Assembly (NCBI GenBank): GCA_963377175.1
Contig: CAUJNA010002713.1
Span: forward strand, 299,368 to 363,367
Direction: 5' to 3'
DNA: 64,000 nucleotides
Origin: Effrenium voratum
Taxonomy: Eukaryota > Sar > Dinophyceae > Suessiales > Symbiodiniaceae
Shown: in pieces, positions 9,136-20,227 of the stretch
How the letters are laid out: each line of letters starts with the position of its first letter
Numbering within the stretch: the stretch's first letter is position 1
Notes under the pieces: generated by a model
Databases searched by the model: none
Told to the model about the DNA's origin: nothing
What the model saw: only the letters and a program-made list of their open reading frames with translations
Translations under genes and position numbers: made by a program

Positions 9136-9202
9136 CGTCCAAAGTCCGTCCTAGTCCTGGCTCGCTGCTCCAGCCCCACGCAGTGCTGGTGTTGAGCTCG
9201 GC
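9136..9202 (-). CDS. Probable exon (AELNTSTAWGWSSEPGLG..)
   Basis: Minus-strand exon after a good acceptor (CTTGTTTCGTCAG). It reads AELNTSTAWGWSSEPGLGRT and is open past the likely donor. Part of the minus-strand exon series. No family match. Confidence 0.4.
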
Positions 9203-9813
9203 CTGACGAAACAAGGGGAGTGGAGGGGGGTGAAGGCTAAGCCTTGGGGGTGTGGGGGTGGGAAGGAGAGGGGACGTGGTGAAGGAGGGGAATTTTGAGG
9301 ATGCGCGACAAAGAACCCAACAACACAAAGACATAAAGGCACAACTTGTTGCCAACAGTAAGAAAACAAAAGGTTGCCTCTTTCATTCAAGTGAGATTGC
9401 GCGCGGTTGGTAGGAGAAGCGAGCGCTTGGCGACCTAACACGGCCATCCTCTGCTTATTTGCTCAGCCCTGAAAGTTATCCAGACAATGATTGAATTCCC
9501 TTAAAGGAAGCTGCAAGGGCCTTCTGACTGATTGCACGGCGTGTTGAAGTGGATTCAACAAAAAACCAACTTTGACAGGGACCACACATTCAAAACCCAA
9601 ACTTGCCATCGTTTGTAGCGGCATTAGCGCGTATGTCTTGTTTTTGGCACTCGCTTGCACGCCGCACCCACCGAAAGATGCCCACCCTAGGGTTCAAGAC
9701 CAGCATTCAAACAATGGGGGTTCGTTTCACCATCATTTACCTAATTGTCATCATCTGAATTGGGTCAACCATTCTTTTCCTGAGGGGGTTGAAACTTATG
9801 AAACTTAGGGTAA

Positions 9814-9912
9814 CTAGGTCCCCCAGCTAGGTGCCCTTCTCTCCCCTTTCTTTGGTTGGGAGGGTAAAAAAAAAGGGCACCCTTGTTCTAACCTCTCTAC
9901 TGGAACACCTAG
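9814..9912 (-). repeat. Inverted-repeat family B, copy
   Basis: About 99 bp running from CTAGGTCCCCCAG to CTACTGGAACACCTAG, with the family interior (GGTTGGGAGG, TTGTTCTAACCTCT) in reverse orientation relative to the copies at 15.2 and 15.4 kb. No target duplication is seen at this copy. Confidence 0.7.
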
Positions 9913-9966
9913 CTGGGAAACCCTGCTGATGGATCCGAAATCGGTAAGACCACAGAAAAAAACTTT

Positions 9967-10222
9967 CCCCTTAAAACTCCAAGCCCTGAAAAAGTTCATC
10001 TTTTACAGACATATAGCCCATGTTACCCCAAAAAGTTGAAAAGGCAAGGAAAAAGTTGAAAAGGAAGGACCTCGGGGGAAGGAAAGTTGGCCGGAAAGTT
10101 GGCAGGAAAGCGCAACCCCAAGGCTTTTAAGAGGTTACCCCCAAAACGTTGAAAAGGTAAGGAAGAGGTAAGGTAAGGAAAAAGTTGAGAAAAGTTACGT
10201 GTTTTTAAGAGGTAAGAAAAGA
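9967..10222 (+). repeat. Dispersed repeat family K, longest copy
   Basis: Starts AAACTCCAAGCCCTGAAAAA, continues through TTTTACAGACATATAGCCCA and the TTACCCCAAAAAGTTGAAAA block, then degenerate repeats of AAGTTGAAAAGG and GGAAAGTTGGC. Shorter relatives occur near 12.2, 19.3 and 31.9 kb. Confidence 0.7.
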
Positions 10223-10238
10223 CGCCCACTGCAGAGAC

Positions 10239-10344
10239 CTCCTGGGCTCGTCCCTTGGCTTCCCCCCCGAACTTCGCGAAGTTCTACGCGCCTCGGCCTT
10301 CAGGGCGCGGCGCTGTAGCCAGGAAGCCGCGCAGCCTCGCCCCG
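10239..10344 (-). CDS. Probable exon, strand uncertain
   Basis: GC-rich block with acceptor GAACAG and donor GAG before GTCTCT on the minus strand, reading GCAASWLQRRALKAEARRTS. The plus strand is equally open (ASPPNFAKFYAPRPSGRGAV) with acceptor CTGCAG. The minus choice follows the neighbouring exons only. Confidence 0.35.
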
Positions 10345-10403
10345 CTGTTCGCGTGCAACCAATGGACATGTTCTGTTCAGTTTACATTGGTCAACATATT
10401 CTG

Positions 10404-10484
10404 TTATATATATATATGGTCAAATCAAGCAAAACCTAGGCACCAGGGGGGGGCGTAGCATATATATATATATATATATATATT
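10404..10484. repeat. TA microsatellites
   Basis: Two TA runs, one near 10405-10416 and a longer one near 10460-10482, followed by a T tract. Confidence 0.9.
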
Positions 10485-10829
10485 TTTTCTTGTTTTGGTT
10501 GTTTGCGTGTTGGCTTTCTCATGCTCGCTTGTTCCGGTTCACTTGTTCATGTTCACCTGCTTCGTATGATTAGCGCGCATGTTCTGTATTACCTGTCAGC
10601 TGCGTGTTCAAATATCTCAGCGCGTGTTTTTGTCAATCCCTTTTGTGCTTGTGACGGGACACCGGCAGGAAACCGCCACACATTTTGGGGTGGCAAGTGT
10701 AGAAACAACGCAGACATATCCTCACATGACCTATGCCAAAACAAGAGGATGGGTCTCCAACCCTACAAAAACTTGCAGTTGAAGGACCCCAAACACAGGA
10801 AAGCGAGAAGGTCAAAACCCGGTATTAAA

Positions 10830-10946
10830 ATGGTCGTAATCCCAGAACCATGAAAATAATTAAGAAGGCGGCCGCAGCTGTGTGTGGTTGGGCTTGTCCC
10901 TGACTAACCTTCATCTGCCCGGGTATTGATTGTGGCTCATCTGACA
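10830..10946 (+). repeat. Dispersed repeat family G, copy 1
   Basis: From AAAATGGTCGTAATCCCAGA to TGATTGTGGCTCAT. It aligns block by block with 20228-20352, and its 3' part recurs near 56.9 kb. Confidence 0.7.
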
Positions 10947-10967
10947 GAGGAGGCCCATAGCCGCTTA

Positions 10968-11062
10968 AAACCATGTCAACCATAACGTTTCTTGGCATTT
11001 GCAGGGGAATCGAATCATTTCGGGGCTTCTCAGGTGCCGGATTCTGTCCAGCCACCGTAGGC
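10968..11062 (+). repeat. Inverted-repeat family C, partial copy
   Basis: Right half of family C: CATTTGCAGGGGAATCGAAT, then a diverged GGTGCCGGATTCTGTCCAG and CCACCGTAGG end. Confidence 0.55.
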
Positions 11063-12011
11063 CAAGCAAAGCACATGTTTTCCTCTCGGGACCCCTGTGA
11101 GTGTCAGGTCTTGTGAGTGGTTCCGCAAGTACTGCGTGTTTTTCTTTGGGGGGCGCCAAGCCCTGTAAAACTTGATTGGTGTCCCAAGCAAGACATTTAA
11201 CCCTCTGCAGGTTCAATAGATAACAAAGGTGTTAAGCTGCTATCAAAACCGAGCCACGTGAGCCTTAGTCACAACTGCTTACGTGGCTCCCCTGAGTGAA
11301 ATCCTTGTATTGAATCCCCACTAAAGGCTTCATGATCATCGCAAACCCCAACTCAGAACTTTTGACCATGGCTATGTATCTAAACCTACACCTCAAAAAG
11401 GGATACCCTCAAAATCAACACCGTGGAGATGCTCAAGTTCATTCATTCAGTATGGGTACGTCCGTCTTTGAGGCTATCCGTCTTTGGAATTTAGTGAGTC
11501 CCCCATATCCCTTGCGACGGAACCTCATGCGAGCTGCATCTTTTTTCGAGGGGTTGTTATTTCTTGTCACTACCTCCCTGTGTCAGGATTGGGTAATTTG
11601 CGCGCCTGCTGCCTTCCTTAGATGTGGTAGCCGTTTCTCAGGCTCCCTCTCCGGAATCAAACCCCAATTCTCCGTTACCCGTCATTGCCACGGTAGGCCA
11701 ATACCCTACCGTCGGAAGCTGCTTCGCATTTACCCTGAACAAGAATCAGGGGTTCAAATCCAAATTCAAACCACCAATTCAGGGGAAGCTGACACTCACT
11801 TGAGCCTCAGCAGGTTGGCTTTACCACTGAAAATTAAAAAAACATCAAGTCCGGGAATTCAGCTCCCTTCCAGAGTGGACGGGCTGAAAAAGTAACCCAA
11901 CTGTTTGCCTAAGCCACTAAAATGGCCACCGAACCCCGAAAAGCGACGATCAAGTCCGAACCAGAACTCACGGAGTGACACCGCGGATGGCCACGAAGAC
12001 GAAAACAAGCC

Positions 12012-12098
12012 ATGCTTGAAACCATATGGGTTGGCATTTACGTGGGGGAATCTCATCATTCCGTCGGGTTTCTTAGGAGTGAGGCAGGACTTCTGAGG
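12012..12098 (+). repeat. Inverted-repeat family C, partial copy
   Basis: Blocks ATGGGTTGGCATTTACG, GGGGGAATCTCATCATTCC and GAGGCAGGACTTCTG correspond to the right half of family C. Confidence 0.5.
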
Positions 12099-12106
12099 AC
12101 ACTCAC

Positions 12107-12228
12107 CTAGGTCCTCCAGATTTGAGAGGTTCGAAGAAGGGTACCAACTAACTATTCTCTTTTTTGTCTATAGGGGAACCCAAAACCAACCAAAAAAGGT
12201 TAAAAAGGGCACTACTGGGGGACCCATG
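12107..12228 (+). repeat. Inverted-repeat family B, copy fused to family K
   Basis: Starts CTAGGTCCTCCAG and runs through AGGTTCGAAGAAGGGTACCA to ACTACTGGGGGACCC, where a family K sequence (ATGTTACCCCCAACAAG) follows directly. The last bases of the B terminus are missing. Confidence 0.7.
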
Positions 12229-12362
12229 TTACCCCCAACAAGTTGAAAAGCTAAGGAACAAGTGGAAAAGGAAGGATTTTGGGGGAAGGAAAGTTGGCAG
12301 GAAAGCTTAAGAGGTAAGGAAAGCGCAACCCCAAGGCTTTTAAGAGGTAAGGAAAGTTGACA
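12228..12362 (+). repeat. Dispersed repeat family K, copy
   Basis: ATGTTACCCCCAACAAGTTG then GGAAGGATTTTGGGGGAAGG and CGCAACCCCAAGGCTTTTAA, matching the interior of the 10-kb copy. Confidence 0.65.
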
Positions 12363-12363
12363 C

Positions 12364-12427
12364 CTTGGGGGTGTCGACCCAGCACCCCCAAAGCGCCTTC
12401 CTCCGCGCACTCATCCTGCGCCCAGGC
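12364..12427 (-). CDS. Probable exon (AWAQDECAEEGALGVLGRHP)
   Basis: A 64-nt minus-strand exon with a pyrimidine-rich acceptor (CTCTCCTCTCGGCGCTCGGCAG, starting 3' of the purine tract) and donor AAG before GTGTCA. It reads AWAQDECAEEGALGVLGRHP. The plus strand is also open but lacks splice signals. Confidence 0.45.
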
Positions 12428-12484
12428 CTGCCGAGCGCCGAGAGGAGAGAAACCAAGTCCGTAAGACTGAGGGACAGCTCCCAC

Positions 12485-12610
12485 GGAAAAACAAAAGAAA
12501 GACCCGGCCCACACATAAAACAAAGAAACAAAGAATAAAATAAGAAAAGAAAACAAAGAAGAACAAAACAACCCATTAAAAACAAAAAACAAAGAAGAAG
12601 AATACAAAAG
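12485..12610. repeat. Adenine-rich purine tract
   Basis: About 125 bases of AAAACAAAGAAG-like purine-rich sequence. On the minus strand it would be a long pyrimidine tract, immediately upstream of the acceptor of the exon at 12364-12427. Confidence 0.7.
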
Positions 12611-13739
12611 GCCGACCACTGTGAAGAATTGTTTCAATGGTCTAGTTATCCCCAAAAAGACCGAATCGAAAAACAAAACAAAAAGCCGAGCACAGCGAAG
12701 GTGGTGTCAATCGCTAGTACTCGCTGGGTTTCGGTTCTTTAGGGATCCCCAAAGCCGGTTCATTCCCAGAAGCTCCAATGGGGGTGTCGTTTTGTTCAGG
12801 CTCCCAAAATGGCTTCGGTCCGGTTGGGTTTCCCTTCAAAAAAACAACCAGATAGAGTGGTTGCCCAAAAAAGACAAAGAAAGACCAGCAAACCCACATA
12901 TGCAACCCTAGCTTGCCCCAAAAACCTGAGTGTCTCGTTTGCTGGTTTCCCGTGTTTGCAGTGTCTGATTTGCAACTTTCCAGAAAAGATCCTGTAGCTG
13001 GCGTTGGTTCTGTTAAAAGTCAGCAGTTGTAAGGGGAATCTGTGGTTATGTGCAAGCATCAGCCTGGTTGCAAAACTTGTGAAGAGCTAAGTGTCATTGC
13101 GACAATCGCGGATTCGGAAACATATTGTAGACTGTGATAGATTTCGGGGTGCCTGTTCGCATTTACCATGGGACACCTCCCATTGGACTTGCATTTTCAA
13201 CTACAGTAGTTCCGGGGCCATGATGTTAGTAGAAAACCCATCAATAAAACATGGAAAGGCGAACAAGGCCTTACTGTTTGAGGGGGACCTGCCAAAAGTG
13301 GGTCATGGTTCCTGCAAGGCTAGTGGAACTCATCCAAAAAAAAGAAACTGAGGAAATGCCTCATCTTGGTGGGCCCTTTGATCATTTTGGTGGTTCCCCA
13401 CTTAAATTCATGGCCAAAGAAAAATCGGACCCCCTCCCAAATAAGAAAGTTTACAAGCCCATATATGTTGAACACCCAGCCCCGTGATGCTCCCATGAAC
13501 ATGGGGACCTTCTTCTTGGGCTCCTTCCGTTCCTTAGAGAACGGTTTGGATGTGGCGAATCTGTGGATCCACCCCTTTTTCGGATAGGAAACGAGTATGA
13601 ACAGATTAACAAAAAAGGTCCAACACGGGCGAAAAACAGGCGAAAGCCACAAGAAAGGTTCAACAGCATGGGAGAACAAACCGTGAAACCCAATTAATCA
13701 AAACCACAAACACCACAGACAAACAGATGGAGGCCAGAC

Positions 13740-13790
13740 CCGTTTTCCCGGATAAAGTCCCCCGCGACGTCGCGGCTCCGCCAATTCCGC
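13740..13790 (-). CDS. Probable short exon (RNWRSRDVAGDFIRENG)
   Basis: A 51-nt minus-strand exon with acceptor GTCTTGCCCTGCAG and donor GG before GTCTGG, reading RNWRSRDVAGDFIRENG with mostly G/C-ending codons. Confidence 0.4.
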
Positions 13791-14289
13791 CTGCAGGGCA
13801 AGACACCACGCCAGCCGCGCCATGGCGATGCCTCAAACGGAGGTCAAATGGATGAGACGTGGAAAGCCCGAAGATGCGAAATCCCAGGCCAAGCCTCGTG
13901 TTTTTTTGTTGATTGCAAGCATGGGCGACCTGGGCTTCCTGCGCAACCTGGGCAACCTCGTTGTTTGTTTTGTTTGTTGTCTTCTTCTTTATTTTGATTT
14001 TTTGCGGGGGTGATTTTTAAACATGGGCACGAAGATGCCGGAACATTGTGGCCTCAACAGCTTTGGTATCGGTGGAGTCAACTGCGGCACATGATGCCAA
14101 GTCTCGTTAAAAACACGTGGAATCAACACAAGTGCGTACACTCCACATAAATTGCGTCACTACGTTATCATCATCAAAGCCACCCCCAAGTGGTAGGTTG
14201 AACAAGTTGTTTTGCAGGCCGTGTTCGGTGCAGAAAGCAATCGGGAGTGACAGTGGCCGTGATCTCTATGTTGAACCAACTGCGGCAAT

Positions 14290-14420
14290 CACAAATGCCA
14301 ACGGACAAACCTCCACATGGCTGTGGGTCAAAAATAGGTACCCAAAATGGCACCCTGGTAAATGGAAACGATGATTAAAACCTGTGGTCTCCTGGTGGTT
14401 TAGTTTTGACCCATACCCAC
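14290..14420 (+). repeat. Inverted-repeat family F, copy 1
   Basis: Outer arms CACATGGCTGTGGGTCAAAA and TTTTGACCCATACCCACATG are inverted repeats. The interior (CCAAAATGGCACCCTGGTAA, then ATGGAAAC) matches the copy at 23401-23515. Confidence 0.7.
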
Positions 14421-14812
14421 ATGTCTGCAGCCCAGACATGTACAAATTTAACTGTTAAGACCAATGAGCACCAATCACGTTTTCAACAGCTTCACTGGTT
14501 CACAACCCAGGCTTATGTTCTAAAGAACTGAACTTTTTTTAAACCCCAGTCAGCACTAAACAGAAACAATCAACATGAACTTCTAAATGTGCCGAATGAG
14601 TGTCACCGTCCATGCAAATGACGTATTCCTTGCACCTAGGACGTCCTTGCTTGCTATGGTGATTGCTTTGTAAATCAACTGCGCTGCCAAGCTCCGAAGT
14701 GTTTTCACAACAGTAACGGAATACAACGCCCCCCCCCCCGGATTTAGATGTTCTCCAATGACTTGTACTTAGGCAACATGCATGCAGTTGTGACATCTTC
14801 CAACCAAGTAAA

Positions 14813-14914
14813 CTCACTTCCTGACTGGATTGGCAAGTCCAGGAACTTTAGTTCACCACCAAAATGGTCCGTTAACCCAAAAAGTGACTAAAGTTCATGA
14901 GCTCAGAGAGTGAG
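14813..14914 (+). repeat. Inverted-repeat family A', copy
   Basis: From CTCACTTCCTGACTGGATTG to GAGCTCAGAGAGTGAG with the internal ACCACCAAAATGGTCCG. Flanks TAAA and AAAA are a possible degenerate 4-bp duplication. Confidence 0.7.
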
Positions 14915-14994
14915 AAAAGACAGGGACCCAGATGCCTCAAACAGATTGAGATGCCCACTCCAATCCAATGGCCCAGACCTTTCGCACGGCAAGG

Positions 14995-15112
14995 GACTTG
15001 TTTTCCTGTGGATTGAGTCCAGTGAATTTGAGTCCACTCGCTGCACCGGGAATCCGGATCTGTACAATGCGAATTCCGGCAATCCATCCGCTGCTTGCTC
15101 CAGCTCATGCAT
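14995..15112 (-). CDS. Possible exon, frame uncertain
   Basis: Two overlapping minus-strand frames look protein-like: one reads HELEQAADGLPEFALYRSGF, the other a cysteine-rich SWSKQRMDCRNSHCTDPDSR. Codon bias is moderate. I cannot decide between them. Confidence 0.25.
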
Positions 15113-15164
15113 TCAGCCCTCCAAAAGTCAGTTATGATTCAGTCCTGTGGGCAAGGGGTCTTAT

Positions 15165-15286
15165 CTAGGTTTTTCAGTAGAGAGGATAGAATAAGGGTGC
15201 CAACTATTTTCTGTAGCCTATTTTAGTAGAGGAAGCCTCCCAACCAAAAAAGGGGTGAGAAAGGGCCAAAACCGGGGGGGACCTAG
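15165..15286 (+). repeat. Inverted-repeat family B, copy
   Basis: From CTAGGTTTTTCAGTAG to GGGGGGGACCTAG, 122 bp. Flanks TTAT and TTCT are close to a 4-bp duplication. Confidence 0.75.
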
Positions 15287-15435
15287 TTCTACTCAGGGTA
15301 AGCTAGGTTGAATCGTATGGCATGCTAGCAACCCTTCTGCAACCCTCCTCCCCAGGGCCCACTAACGTAAATAGTGAAGTCACTGACTGTCGCAGCAACT
15401 GTGGCCAAGGCATCAAACTGACCCAAGATATTCTA

Positions 15436-15553
15436 CTAGGTCCTCCAGTAGAGAGGTTAGAATAAGGGTACCAACTTTCTTCTGTAGTCTATTTTAGTAG
15501 AGGGGCCTTCCCAACCAAAAAAGGGTGAGAAAGGGCACTACTGGGGGATCTAG
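15436..15553 (+). mobile_element. Inverted-repeat family B, best copy with 4-bp duplication
   Basis: 118 bp with 16-bp inverted ends CTAGGTCCTCCAGTAG and CTACTGGGGGATCTAG (two mismatches) and a perfect duplication TCTA at 15432-15435 and 15554-15557. No coding capacity. Size, CT..AG ends and duplication length match the introner-like family D. Confidence 0.8.
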
Positions 15554-15868
15554 TCTAATTCGCCCCGTCGTGTGGTTGTGCATTTTCGGCTGAGAGGCCT
15601 GGTCCGGCTCCTACTAAAACGGCTGGTGGATGCCCCATGTACATGACGTCCATTCCGAGCATTCCGAGCATTGCATCATGAGAGACAAGGAGCTACATCA
15701 GGGTGAGCTCGTTATACCCACAAATCGCTGAGCTTGCCACGAACTCAGCAAACAAACCGCTATCCTACTTGCTCCCTAAATTCTGGATTGAACGGAACAG
15801 CTCAAAAATACATTTTGAGAACCCCTCTCACTGCCAGCCTGCTTCAAGGGGGCCGAAAAAAAAATCAC

Positions 15869-16029
15869 CGGCAAGCGGCCGGAGGATGCAGTTTTTGCTG
15901 TGTCACATTTCCCCGGCAGCACTTCTGGCGCACCTGGACCCTGCGATTTCCAAACGCCGCTCGTGGCGCTCGTGGCGCTCGTGGCGTGTAGCGTGTCCGG
16001 ATCAGCCCCGGGCAGTTGGTGGTCAGTCA
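15869..16029 (-). CDS. Probable exon with ATS repeats
   Basis: A 161-nt minus-strand exon. Acceptor CACCCAG before TGACTGACC and donor CCG before GTGATTTT are both good. It reads TDHQLPGADPDTLHATSATS, then ATSGVWKSQGPGAPEVLPGK and CDTAKTASSGRLP. A 9-bp tandem repeat (GCTCGTGGC on the plus strand, three units) encodes the ATS repeat. The plus strand is open too, but less well bounded. No family match. Confidence 0.45.
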
Positions 16030-16058
16030 CTGGGTGCCAGTGCTAAATGAGAGGTTCT

Positions 16059-16160
16059 CTTGGTTGACCTTGCAAGGGGAGCAAAACAAATAAATTTTAG
16101 CAGCGAAGTGGTTGGATTTCAACAACTAAACCACAATAGGCAAAAATGCGAAATAGTCCC
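16059..16160 (+). repeat. Dispersed repeat family A, copy 4
   Basis: TTGACCTTGCAAGGGGAGCA start, TTTTAGCAGCGAAGTGG and CAACAACTAAACCACAATAG blocks. Confidence 0.7.
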
Positions 16161-17000
16161 CTTTTGGCACTCGATTGGACAATTGGAAAAAGTAAATGTC
16201 AAATTCCAGGTACCAGTCTGCGCTTTTTGAAGGGTGCCCCTTGGCCCTCAAAATTCATCCAAACAGAAAACCCACTTAACTTAACCCATCGAAAGCGGAA
16301 GATCGGAAAATTGGGACCCCGGGGTCTCCCATGGACAAAAATGGGTCTGACCTTCTTTGTTTTGGGGACATATATATAATTGAGTCGGGTTTCCTTTGGG
16401 TTTCCCTTTAAGACCACAAAATAAGGGGCGATCCCTCAAAGACAAACAAGCCAACCAAATGGACAAGTATGCTGGGAGCCCCATACGTTGTCGTCTTCCC
16501 AGGTTTCCTCCGAACAGTTCCAACATTTACATTTGGAGAAAGAGGTTTGTCGTACCCGCAGGATATTCCATAATTATCTAAGAACTTAGCCAACCAACCC
16601 AACAAAACCCCTAGGTGTGGGCTACTTTCTTTCAGGATTTCGTGAAGCTTTGCAAGGAATGTCTGCGCATGGGCCCAGAAACCACCACCCCCAACCGTGA
16701 GTCACACCTTGCCATAGCACCTGAACAGAGGGTCCCTACAAGATACCCTCCTACAGGTGCTATGATAGTGGAGGGCTACACAAGGCCTTAATAAGGTCTT
16801 TTTAGGCCGTGCAGACAGAGATGACACTAGGCACCTGACGGGTTGCAATTTGAAGACAGCCGAACTGCAACACGCGCAGAACATCCAACTTCCTGCGGGC
16901 AACAAAAAAAAACACGCAAACACACGATCACTGCGTTATCTTACCATGAACTTGGACTCCCTGGGGATTTTCTCGGATTTGCGACCCCTTTGTCTTCGCC

Positions 17001-17149
17001 TCAGGGCTGGCTGAGCTGACGCTTGGCATTCCGGAAGCGCCTCTCTGCCTCTGACCGGATGGGACCGATCAGCCGAATTGCCAAACTCCCCCGGCCGAGA
17101 AGTCTGCGCCAGAGCCAGAACTCAGATCCAAGATCCGGGGGGAAGGGCC
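17001..17149 (-). CDS. Possible C-terminal exon
   Basis: Minus strand from acceptor CTGTAG reads LGSEFWLWRRLLGRGSLAIR, then LIGPIRSEAERRFRNAKRQL and SQP-stop. Codon bias is moderate and the plus strand is partly open. If real it is the 3' end of another minus-strand gene. Confidence 0.35.
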
Positions 17150-18940
17150 CTACAGTAGCTTGGTTGCTGCAACGACCCCCCCAAAAAAAAGTCGACCACT
17201 TTTTAGGGGGGTTGAGTGGAAAACACAACTTGATTTCAAACAAAAAGTTAAAGTCTAAAGATCCGTTGCCCAGTAGCAGTCAAGGCAGGTGACAGTCAAA
17301 CAGGAAATGAAAACTGGGTTGCCCGTTTTCTGATCCCTCGCTAAAAGTGAATAACTTTTGGTGGGTTAAATGGAAACTACCACAAAACACTAAAAGGCTA
17401 AAAAGCTAAGGAACCGGATGGCTGGCAGCCACCAAGAAAAAGATCGCCTCTGAGCTGGCCTCTCCTTATGGCAAGCCTAGCAAATGAACAGCACTCAAGA
17501 AAGCAAGCAAACGGGAAATGACCAGGGACAAGCTCTCCTTTCGGCATCTAAGCTTCGCAAATAAATAGTTCCAAAAAGGAAACACACACACAGCAGGCGC
17601 TCAGGCTGCATCGACACATCCCGAGAAGATCACTGGGCCTCGAGAAACGAAGCCGGGTGTAGAACCAGCAAATGGGCACCACCATACTATGGACGAAATC
17701 CCGCACCTGATCTCCTTGTAAAACCCGGCTCACCATGGTGTCCTGTGGTTTCGAAGCCAGAAAAAAGCTTCAGCCTTGTGGGCCTTTACGCACACCAAAC
17801 GTCCAACAACCAACCGAGATTCGTGAAATTGACCAAAGTTTGTTTGCTCTTAGCTATCAGCGTCCCTTTAATTTGTGGTTTGGAGCCCGGTGGTTTGGTG
17901 GTTTAGGAGGGGTTTCCCAACATACACACTTCTGTTTTACTTTAGCGAGCACCGTGTCAATGTCGACTGAGCTCTGCGCAAAAGCAAGGGCGAAAAAAAA
18001 AAAAAGAGGAAGAAACAAAAAAAACACACAAAACATAAAACAACAGGTCAGCTTAAACTTTTGGTGATTAAGAAGGGGTTTCCCAACATAGACCAAAAAA
18101 CACAGGTCGGCTCAGATTATTAAATTCACCAACCGCATGCCGAAAGCGAAAACAATCTTGCACTGCTGGCTGACTCCGACCGCATGAAAGGGGTGGTCCT
18201 TCTGCCAAGCTGCGGAAGTTTGATCACTCAAGGACACCTTTTAATAAGTTTGCCTTTGTCAAGCTGAGAAAGTTGTCAAATGACAATGTTTTGTGGTATT
18301 CAAAGGGACGCCCAAAGGTACATGCTTCATCAGGTTGAGTCATAATCACAAACTGTTGGCATTACAAGGACCACCCCTGTTCACTCCTAATACTAGTCTG
18401 CGCGCCCGCTGTATCTCACGACAGGCGCGACCGTAGACCAACCATGACACACAGCCGACACCAAACCCTTGGTGGGGGCATGTGCTGGTCGTCACATGAT
18501 TGATAAACCCCTCCTGCTTTTTCCAGCCTGCCAATACTCTTTTACAGACTGAACAATGGCACTTCCCAGCCAAAATCCAAAATACCAAACACATGCGGCC
18601 ATTTTGGACTCCAACACTTTTACCACTGCTAATTAACTCCTTTCATGGTCCCAAGGTTGCTATTCCGACATCAAACAAGCAGGGCTATCCGAGCAAATGT
18701 CTCATTACTGGTTTAAACACAAAGATTGAAAAGCTCGTAAAAGGTACCCCCATTCAAGGACCCGGCTACCCGCCCCCCGGAATAACACCAAAACTCCCCT
18801 CTTGCCTCTCCATCCCTGGAACACACAAAATGCATATTCCTTTTACAAGAACTTTCCAAATGCAGTCCTATTGGCCAGTTCTGGAAACTTGTCAACTTGA
18901 GGGTGGCATTATTGATCACGTATCCCTAAAAAGGGTACCA
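17150..18940. other. No gene recognised
   Basis: Contains fragments of the GGTGGTTTGGTGGTTTAGG repeat near 17.88 and 18.05 kb and an A tract near 17995. No splice-bounded, biased coding block is visible. Confidence 0.45.
17686..17748 (-). repeat. Inverted-repeat family C, fragment
   Basis: CATACTATGGACGAAATCCC then GCACCTGATCTCC corresponds to one arm of family C. Confidence 0.5.
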
Positions 18941-18945
18941 TTATA

Positions 18946-19165
18946 AAAAAATGTGCTGTACCATCCAAAATTTGGCAAGCGCGCCCAACTCAAAGGTGAC
19001 CCTGAAAATTTACGGCTCTCCTTGCGTTCCCTCCCCCTCCAAAAAAACAACGAACGTGTTGAAAGGAAAACAACACGCCAAACAACGGGATCATCAAAAA
19101 CACTCGTACGTATATGTGCCAGAACATATGGGCTGCCTATCAAACGGGGGTTCTTGTGAGTCCCG
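18946..19165 (+). repeat. Dispersed repeat family H, copy 1
   Basis: About 210 bp from ACCATCCAAAATTTGGCAAG through CTCCCCCTCCAAAAAAACAA to CTATCAAACGGGGGTTCTTG. It matches 20505-20695 block by block. Confidence 0.8.
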
Positions 19166-19344
19166 TTTGGCTTCCCGCTTGGCCGTTTGGAAAGCCAAAG
19201 AGCTTTGGGCTACTTGGCACCAGTTGTCTTTCGGCCACTGTCGATGCCACGGTTGATCTCATGCCAGCCGATCACGAGTCTCCATAAGGCGTAAAGCTCG
19301 CGAAGGGCGTTTCCTGGCGAAAGCGAGTTTTGCCTTTCTTACCC

Positions 19345-19437
19345 ATTAAAACTCCAAGGATTGGGGAAGTTAACCTTTCACAGACATATAGCCCATGTTA
19401 CCAAAAAAGTTGAAAAGTTGTGTTGTTCAAGAGGTAA
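19345..19437 (+). repeat. Dispersed repeat family K, copy
   Basis: AAACTCCAAGGATTGGGGAA, then TTTCACAGACATATAGCCCA and TTACCAAAAAAGTTGAAAAG. Confidence 0.7.
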
Positions 19438-20227
19438 GCTTTACATCTTTCTGCACTAATTCATGTCAACGTCGGATACAGCAAGGAACCGTCATCCTCA
19501 GAGAGATCGTTTTACCCCAAGCGGGCCCGCTAACCAGTTAGCGCAAAGTTTAATAGGGTTCACTTTGGAAATGTGCCTAATGAGAACAGAAGGTAACCCC
19601 GGATCTCTTGCAAATTGGTGTTTGCTCAACGGAAGCTTGAGGCTGAGTCATTTCGAAGGCACCCCATTCCTTGGCTGGAATTAGGACCCCAGCAAAATAT
19701 GTTTTTTTGCTTGGTTAGTGGCAAACAAAAAGGAACCCCAAAAAAACAAAAAAATAAAAAGGGAACTAATTCTGGGGAAGATTCTGCCTGGCTAGTCCAA
19801 GTTTTCCCCGGATCATTGCAACGAGCAAGGACTTCAGGCCACTTCCAGTCTGGATGCGACACCCACGCACAAAATTTGGCTTGCCCCAATCCCACCCCAG
19901 GTTGGTGCAACAACGCAGAGGCTGCCCCTTTGCGTGCAAGCCCCAGAATTTTCAGCTTTGTCCAACTTTCACACAGGCAGATCTCCACAAAACAGATATG
20001 TCGGGCTTCAGTGGATCCAGAAGCAAGAACGGCAACTCCAGCAAAAAAAGCTTTCTGGACTAAGCACAACAACGCAGAATGAACAACAGTCTGCGACAGC
20101 CACACTGACAAATAAACACAGCACCCTTGGGGAAAGAACAGTGCAGCTGAGAAAACCATGGCTTCCGTCTCGATGACCCACTCCACTTAATATTGAAATT
20201 GAACTGTGAGTCATGCTTAAGTACAAC

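Larger units (their letters stand above)
10485..12100. other. Repeat-dominated stretch without a recognised gene
   Basis: Apart from repeats G and C, no coding signal stands out. A 187-residue open frame at 11332-11895 has no codon bias and contains tRNA-like B-box repeat sequence (GGGGTTCAAATCC near 11750), so I do not call it a gene. Confidence 0.45.

Noticed and set aside
11332..11895. 187-residue plus-strand open frame
   Set aside because: Runs through dispersed repeat sequence with a B-box motif and lacks bias.
18590..18612. GCCATTTTGG match to the spliced leader
   Set aside because: Only ten bases match and the flanks disagree.
19626..20186. 186-residue minus-strand open frame
   Set aside because: No codon bias, no splice-bounded core and no domain pattern.
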